Shown here: one piece after another, positions 7,028-10,508 of the stretch
Layout: each line of letters starts with the position of its first letter
How positions within the stretch are numbered: the first letter of the stretch is position 1
NCBI GenBank assembly: GCA_017858295.1
Contig: JAFMBU010000049.1
Span: forward strand, 1-10,508
Source of the DNA: Porticoccaceae bacterium
GTDB taxonomy: Bacteria > Pseudomonadota > Gammaproteobacteria > Pseudomonadales > Porticoccaceae
Reading direction: 5' to 3'
DNA length: 10,508 nucleotides
Translations under genes and position numbers: made by a program
The notes under the pieces: generated by a model
The model's input: only the letters and a program-made list of their open reading frames with translations
Told to the model about the DNA's origin: nothing
The model's database searches: none

Positions 7028-7043
7028 AGAATAATTTATTCAG

Positions 7044-7223
7044 TTATTCGGAGTCAGTCTCGACAACTTTGCGGCCGCGGTAAAAACCATCAGCGGACAC
7101 ATTGTGACGCAGGTGCTTCTCGCCGCTTACCGGATCAACTGAAATAGTTGCCGCAGTAAGTGCATCATGTGAACGACGCATACCGCGCTTTGAACGTGTC
7201 TTGCGACTTTTCTGAACAGCCAT
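7044..7223 (-). CDS. rpmF: 50S ribosomal protein L32
   Basis: This is a small basic protein of the large ribosomal subunit. Its 59 residues start MAVQKSRKTRSKRGMRR, with the conserved HLRHNVSADGFYRGRKV near the end. The cysteine-bearing zinc ribbon of some L32 proteins is absent, as in E. coli. The ATG at 7221-7223 has a strong AGGAG 7 bases upstream. It sits 36 bases after yceD and 16 bases before plsX, the conserved yceD-rpmF-plsX order that ties ribosome and lipid synthesis to one transcript. Confidence 0.97.
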   Translation of the reverse strand: MAVQKSRKTRSKRGMRRSHDALTAATISVDPVSGEKHLRHNVSADGFYRGRKVVETDSE

Positions 7224-7259
7224 AGATTACTCCTAAGCAATAATCTGATGCAGCCGAAG

Positions 7260-7778
7260 TTATTTCTTCAACTGCGCTAAAATATTAAAGGGATTGTCAG
7301 CGACAACCTCATCGTCTTTCTCGTTACTACCGGGCCCGTCCTGAGAAATAAAGGTGTCTCCAGTACAGCTACCCTGTTCATGGTAGTTGACTAAAGGCAG
7401 AGCCAATAACACTTCATCTTCGAGCATTGCACTCAGGTCGACCATTTTATCACCGACAATCCAAGGCTCTCGGTCACCAGACACTTTGCCAATCTGATCT
7501 TCCGACCAAATTATCTGTGCCGCTATATCAGCAACCAATTCCACTCTCACCGGTTCTAGACAGCGCTGACATGTCGCCATGACTGCTATCTCGAATGTAC
7601 CATTGACCACTTTCGCTCTGACCTCATCCACTTCAAACTTAATTAAAGTCTTTAGGGGTGACTCAATGCTCTCTACTGCGAGCGCTAAACGCGGAAGATG
7701 CTTCGCCTCAAAATGTCCTTCGAGGACAATTCCTTGGTTCGCAAGTTTACGCGGATCGACTAGTGTTGGCAGTGCCAT
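7260..7778 (-). CDS. yceD: YceD family 23S rRNA accumulation protein (DUF177)
   Basis: In E. coli and plants, YceD-family proteins are needed for normal 23S rRNA accumulation; the molecular role is not settled. The 172 residues show a CQRC pair followed by LEPV in the middle, an acidic LEDEVLLALPLV segment, HEQGSC, and the typical C-terminus NPFNILAQLKK. The start ATG is at 7776-7778 with no strong ribosome binding site. It is the first gene of the operon behind the near-consensus promoter, with a predicted leader of only about 20 bases, and is followed by rpmF after 36 bases. Confidence 0.92.
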   Translation of the reverse strand: MALPTLVDPRKLANQGIVLEGHFEAKHLPRLALAVESIESPLKTLIKFEVDEVRAKVVNGTFEIAVMATCQRCLEPVRVELVADIAAQIIWSEDQIGKVSGDREPWIVGDKMVDLSAMLEDEVLLALPLVNYHEQGSCTGDTFISQDGPGSNEKDDEVVADNPFNILAQLKK

Positions 7779-7806
7779 AAATAAGGTGGTACCCAGTTAG
7801 GCGCGC

Positions 7807-7835
7807 ATGATAGGGTCATGACATTGTTCTGTCAA
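7807..7835 (-). promoter_or_regulatory. Strong predicted sigma70 promoter of yceD-rpmF-plsX-fabDG
   Basis: On the minus strand the -35 is TTGACA (7835-7830, 6 of 6), the spacer is exactly 17 bases (7829-7813), and the -10 is TATCAT (7812-7807, 5 of 6). The start site would fall near 7800, about 21 bases before the yceD ATG. It is the best promoter match I found in the window and heads the ribosome/lipid operon. Confidence 0.8.
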
Positions 7836-7846
7836 AGAAAATTGAC
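7831..7846. promoter_or_regulatory. Inverted repeat GTCAA-N6-TTGAC overlapping the yceD -35 box
   Basis: GTCAA (7831-7835) and TTGAC (7842-7846) form a perfect 5-bp dyad with a 6-base centre. One arm is the -35 element of the yceD promoter. The other arm is a -35-like TTGACC facing maf. It could be an operator shared by both directions, or simply two back-to-back -35 hexamers. I do not recognise a regulator consensus. Confidence 0.35.
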
Positions 7847-7868
7847 CAAATAGCTCTGATCCGCCATG

Positions 7869-7874
7869 TATAAT
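7869..7874 (+). promoter_or_regulatory. Predicted -10 element of the maf promoter
   Basis: A perfect TATAAT preceded by TG lies about 40 bases before the maf ATG, giving an expected leader near 34 bases. The nearest good -35 (TTGACC, 7842-7847) is 21 bases away, longer than the usual 16-19. The promoter may rely mostly on its -10 region. Confidence 0.5.
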
Positions 7875-7914
7875 CGAGCTTCAGGTCCAGACTCATCACT
7901 CCAGAAGCTTTTTT

Positions 7915-8511
7915 ATGCAAAACCTTATTTTAGCCTCCTCCTCCAGCTATAGAAAAGCCCTGTTGGAACGTCTGCAAATCCCCTTCACATGCGTCTCCCC
8001 GGATCTCGATGAGCGGGCTCACAACAATGAGTCGGCACAGGATCAAGCGATTCGCCTGGCCAGTGAAAAAGCACAGGCCGTGGCGCAGGCGTTTCCAGAA
8101 GCAACCGTTATCGGGTCGGATCAGGTAGCGGAGCTGTGCTTGATTGATTCAAAAAACCACAGCCCAAGCGTGCTGGGCAAGCCCGGAAATCACCAGCGTG
8201 CAGTTGAGCAACTCAGCGCCCAGTCCGGCCAGCTAGTTAAATTTTATACCGCAGTCACAGTGCTTAAAGGGGGCGTGCCCCGTAGCGCACTAGATATCAC
8301 CGAAGTTAAATTTCGTCACCTCAGCAGCGCAGAGATTGAAACCTATTTAAAGGCAGATACTCCCTATGACTGCGCGGGCAGTTTTAAAGCAGAGTCTCTC
8401 GGGGTCAGTCTATTTGAATCAATAAAGAGTGATGATCCATCAGCGCTGATTGGCCTGCCGTTGATTAAGCTGTCGCAGATGCTGCGGGATCTAAGCATCT
8501 CCCCAGGCTAA
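7915..8511 (+). CDS. Maf-family nucleotide pyrophosphatase (YceF type)
   Basis: Maf proteins hydrolyse nucleoside triphosphates to monophosphates. E. coli YceF prefers 7-methyl-GTP, which suggests removal of modified nucleotides. The 198 residues carry ILASSSSYRKALL (5-17), the catalytic GSDQ with Asp69, FRHLSSAEIETYL (133-145), the YceF-type CAGSFKAESLG (153-163) and IGLPLIKL (179-186). Agreement with YceF is closer than with YhdE, the other Maf subgroup. Between Gln70 and the GKP motif it has about eight more residues than E. coli YceF. The ATG at 7915 has only a weak AGAAG upstream. It is divergent from yceD, as in E. coli, and its stop is 23 bases from the convergent HAD gene with no clear terminator. 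Confidence 0.92.
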   Translation: MQNLILASSSSYRKALLERLQIPFTCVSPDLDERAHNNESAQDQAIRLASEKAQAVAQAFPEATVIGSDQVAELCLIDSKNHSPSVLGKPGNHQRAVEQLSAQSGQLVKFYTAVTVLKGGVPRSALDITEVKFRHLSSAEIETYLKADTPYDCAGSFKAESLGVSLFESIKSDDPSALIGLPLIKLSQMLRDLSISPG

Positions 8512-8534
8512 TAAGAAGCCCTTAGAAAACGCTA

Positions 8535-9197
8535 TTAATAGAGGGAAGATTTAATCTCGCTAAACAGATCTACGCAAGCCAGAGGTTCAAAAGCATGCAA
8601 ACGGTCTGCATGATGTGCCCCATAGCTCACGGCAATTCTAGGCATACCGGCATTCACCGCCATTTCCATATCAAACTCTGTATCACCGACCATCACCGCG
8701 GCCTCTGCAGATAGATCAAACTCTGCCAATAGTTCTTCAAGCATCAGCGGATGAGGTTTGGAGAGGGTCTCATCAGCACAGCGACTGTTATGGAAGAAAT
8801 CCTCCATACCCAAGCTGAGCAGCACACGATCGAGACCCGCCCTGCTCTTTCCGGTAGCAACAGCCAACTGGTAGCCATCGGCTTTTAACTGGTGCAATGT
8901 TTCCTCAACACCGGGAAAAAATGGACAAGGGGAGCTATCCTCAGCACGGTAATGGCGGGAATAGCTGGTTTGAAGCTGAAATACCTGCTCCCGACTTGCC
9001 TGGGGGAACAGTCGAAATACGGCTTCGGTAAGACCGAGCCCAATAATTTCTTTAACCTCAAGATAGGTCGGCATGGCCATATCCAATTCAACTGCCGCAC
9101 TTTGCATAGAATTAACAATTCGCGCAACAGAATCCGAAATGGTGCCATCCCAATCGAAAATCACCAGCTTTATGGTATTTGAGGCAGTTGTGTTCAC
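8535..9197 (-). CDS. HAD-superfamily phosphatase, phosphoglycolate phosphatase-like
   Basis: This is a 220-residue cytoplasmic HAD hydrolase of subclass IA with all four motifs. Motif I is FDWDGTISDS (Asp15 nucleophile, Asp17 acid/base). Motif II is VATGKSRAGLD (Thr115). Motif III is the lysine of SKPHP (Lys147). Motif IV is GDTEFDMEMA (Asp172, Asp176). A helical cap lies at about 25-95. It resembles Gph and pyrophosphatase-type enzymes, but the substrate cannot be told from sequence. The start is GTG at 9195-9197, overlapping the rluC stop (GTGA), so translation is coupled. Pseudomonas has a HAD hydrolase at the same place after rluC, and there a SppA-like peptidase gene follows; here maf follows directly. 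Confidence 0.88.
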   Translation of the reverse strand: MNTTASNTIKLVIFDWDGTISDSVARIVNSMQSAAVELDMAMPTYLEVKEIIGLGLTEAVFRLFPQASREQVFQLQTSYSRHYRAEDSSPCPFFPGVEETLHQLKADGYQLAVATGKSRAGLDRVLLSLGMEDFFHNSRCADETLSKPHPLMLEELLAEFDLSAEAAVMVGDTEFDMEMAVNAGMPRIAVSYGAHHADRLHAFEPLACVDLFSEIKSSLY

Positions 9198-10138
9198 AGC
9201 TTGGCCAGAACCTTTTCAAGGTCAGCCGGCAGAGGCGCTTCTACTTCGACCCAATCGTCGGAGAGAGGATGTTTAAAACGCAGGTAGCGGGCATGTAGAA
9301 ACAGTCGCTTTAGCCCCATAGGCTTTAAACTTTCATTAAACTGCTCGTCACCATACTTAGGGTCACCGGCAAGCGGCTGCCCAGCAAACTCGCAGTGCAC
9401 CCGAATCTGATGTGTCCTACCGGTCTCAAGCTTGATATCCAAGAGAGTGGCCACGGGATACTGCTTAAGAATTTTAAAATGAGTCACCGAGGCTTTGCCT
9501 GTAACATCCACGCGCACCATACGCTCACCAGAGAGCAGCGTATTTTTACGCAGCGGTGCATTAATGGTGTTCTTACCTTTGGGCCAGCGACCTTTAGCCA
9601 GAGCCGTGTAACGCTTTTCTATATGGTTGCGCTGCATATCCTGCTGCAGTGCCAATAACACTGAACGCTTCTTGGCGAGCATCAGGCAACCAGAGGTGTC
9701 ACGATCCAAGCGGTGCACCAACTCCAAAAAGCGCAGCTCCGGATGTTCAGCGCGCAGCGCTTCAATAGCACCCAGTGACACGCCGCTGCCACCGTGAACT
9801 GCTAGCCCGCTAGGCTTATTGATGATCAGCAGACCATCGTCTTCGAACAGCACATTGTCTGCCAAGTACTGTTTAAGTTGGCGACCCACTGCAGGCATCT
9901 CGCCGCGCTCGGCAACTCGGATTGGCGGCAAACGCACAATATCGCCATCCTTAAGTCGGCTGTCAGCTTTGACGCGACCTTTATTAACTCGCACCTCACC
10001 TTTGCGCAGCAGTCTATATATGCGCGACTTGGGCACACCTTTTAAGGTTTTAATCAGAAAGTTATCCAGACGCTGGCCGTCTTGCTCTGGACCTATGTCG
10101 ACGTACGAGACTTGACTGAATTGGGATTCGGTAGACAT
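9194..10138 (-). CDS. rluC: 23S rRNA pseudouridine synthase RluC
   Basis: It isomerises three uridines of 23S rRNA (955, 2504 and 2580 in E. coli numbering), near the peptidyl transferase centre. With the chosen start it has 314 residues. An S4 RNA-binding domain comes first (GQRLDNFLIKTLKGVPKSRI, about 21-40, then RLLRKGEVRVNKGRVK), followed by the synthase domain with LIINKPSGLAVHGGSG (104-119), the catalytic Asp145 in HRLDRDTSG, and GRTHQIRVH near the end. I chose ATG at 10136-10138 because it puts the S4 domain and catalytic Asp within one residue of E. coli RluC. ATG at 10168, which has a modest AGG upstream, and TTG at 10195 are in-frame alternatives. The stop overlaps the HAD gene by 4 bp. 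Confidence 0.95.
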   Translation of the reverse strand: MSTESQFSQVSYVDIGPEQDGQRLDNFLIKTLKGVPKSRIYRLLRKGEVRVNKGRVKADSRLKDGDIVRLPPIRVAERGEMPAVGRQLKQYLADNVLFEDDGLLIINKPSGLAVHGGSGVSLGAIEALRAEHPELRFLELVHRLDRDTSGCLMLAKKRSVLLALQQDMQRNHIEKRYTALAKGRWPKGKNTINAPLRKNTLLSGERMVRVDVTGKASVTHFKILKQYPVATLLDIKLETGRTHQIRVHCEFAGQPLAGDPKYGDEQFNESLKPMGLKRLFLHARYLRFKHPLSDDWVEVEAPLPADLEKVLAKL

Positions 10139-10213
10139 GGGCACTGCTTGTGATGATTTGGCGCGCATTGTACCTAGCAGCCCCGCCGTTCCCAACTAAA
10201 TTATCTGTTTAGA

Positions 10214-10242
10214 TTGAAACTCATGGGCTTTGTTGTTACATT
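10214..10242 (+). promoter_or_regulatory. Candidate plus-strand promoter (possible rne promoter)
   Basis: The -35 is TTGAAA (10214-10219, 5 of 6), the spacer is 17 bases, and the -10 is TACATT (10237-10242, 4 of 6). A start near 10249 would give an untranslated leader of at least 260 bases within the window, similar to the long rne leaders known elsewhere. The match is moderate and by eye only. Confidence 0.4.
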
Positions 10243-10412
10243 GCCGCCAAGTTCCCTGCTGCCCAGCTTAGATATTGCGCTGCCCCAGAGGTTGAACAGA
10301 TCGCCAAATGCCCTAACTAGGCTAAGCGAAAAAGAATACATGAGAGTCTGGCCATTGGGGCCGACACTCCATGACAGCTGAGTAGGCTGCAGAGAAAAGA
10401 CAAGATAATTTT

Positions 10413-10471
10413 GGTTACAGAAGTTAACCGCAATTGAGAAAGACCTACCCTTAGAGGCCTATCTTTCTTAA
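10413..10471 (+). ncRNA. Two adjacent hairpins in the putative rne 5' leader
   Basis: The first hairpin is GGTTA-loop of 7-TAACC (10413-10429). The second has a 10-bp stem (10434-10443 with 10462-10471, one G-U pair) enclosing an 18-base region that can pair further through CCT/AGG. Its stem is A/G-rich on one side and not followed by a U-run, so it is not a terminator. In the rne setting it could be the RNase E-binding autoregulatory structure, though I cannot match it to a specific Rfam model by eye. Confidence 0.45.
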
Positions 10472-10508
10472 AGTGAGACGCGTTTGAATCACCTAAAGCC
10501 TGGCGTTT

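Larger units (their letters stand above)
10196..10508 (+). other. Gene-free region upstream of rluC, probable start of a divergent rne leader
   Basis: No credible coding sequence is visible here on either strand. In E. coli and Pseudomonas rluC is divergent from rne (RNase E), whose long untranslated leader folds into hairpins used for autoregulation. The length, the predicted plus-strand promoter at its left side and two clear plus-strand hairpins near its right side all fit such a leader. The rne coding region itself is outside the window, so this is inference from gene order. The rluC promoter must also lie here, but I found no convincing minus-strand match. Confidence 0.5.

Noticed and set aside
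7842..7874. TTGACC plus TATAAT as a complete maf promoter
   Set aside because: The hexamers are 21 bases apart, too long for a normal sigma70 promoter; only the -10 was kept as a feature.
8506..8527. GGCT/AGCC hairpin after maf as a terminator
   Set aside because: It is only four pairs with no following T-run.
10139..10195. Longer rluC starts (ATG at 10168, TTG at 10195)
   Set aside because: They add 10-19 residues not expected before the S4 domain. The 10138 start aligns the catalytic Asp within one residue of E. coli RluC. The 10168 start has a slightly better ribosome binding site and cannot be fully excluded.

Overview
This window carries the conserved gammaproteobacterial fatty-acid/ribosome-biogenesis cluster, and the proteins clearly resemble those of Escherichia coli and Pseudomonas. 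Eleven of the twelve genes I call lie on the minus strand. In transcription order they are rluC, a HAD phosphatase, (maf, on the plus strand), yceD, rpmF, plsX, fabD, fabG, acpP, pabC, mltG, tmk and holB. Gene order is closest to the Pseudomonas-type layout, with plsX followed directly by fabD and no fabH. Mid-range base composition and the missing fabF and sppA suggest a marine-type gammaproteobacterium (Cellvibrionales-like). That placement is inference, because no rRNA or other decisive marker is present.

Layout. Positions 1-178 are non-coding and hold an inverted repeat related to scattered GTCATCCTGAGC-type repeats, followed by three tandem copies of a 15-bp unit. From 179 to 3700 lies pabC-mltG-tmk-holB, packed by overlaps (pabC/mltG 7 bp, tmk/holB 1 bp). 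acpP (3876-4109) looks like its own transcription unit, with a sigma70-like promoter upstream and a strong intrinsic terminator downstream. fabG, fabD, plsX, rpmF and yceD (4273-7778) form one tightly spaced operon behind a near-consensus promoter at 7807-7835. maf (7915-8511) is divergent from yceD and converges on the HAD gene, which overlaps rluC by 4 bp. The last 313 bases (10196-10508) hold no gene. They probably contain the start of a divergent rne (RNase E) leader, judged from the usual rluC/rne arrangement and from plus-strand hairpins.

How the genes work together. PlsX, FabD, FabG and AcpP supply acyl chains and feed phospholipid synthesis. RpmF, YceD and RluC concern the large ribosomal subunit. 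PabC feeds folate, Tmk makes dTDP for DNA, HolB belongs to the replicative clamp loader, and MltG cuts nascent peptidoglycan. The cluster therefore links growth-rate functions for membrane, ribosome, DNA and wall.

I see no phage, insertion sequence, CRISPR, tRNA or defence genes, and no candidate for an entirely new system. The points of interest are absences from a conserved order (fabF, fabH, sppA), the insulated acpP unit, unusual start signals, candidate regulatory structures, and the repeats at the left edge.
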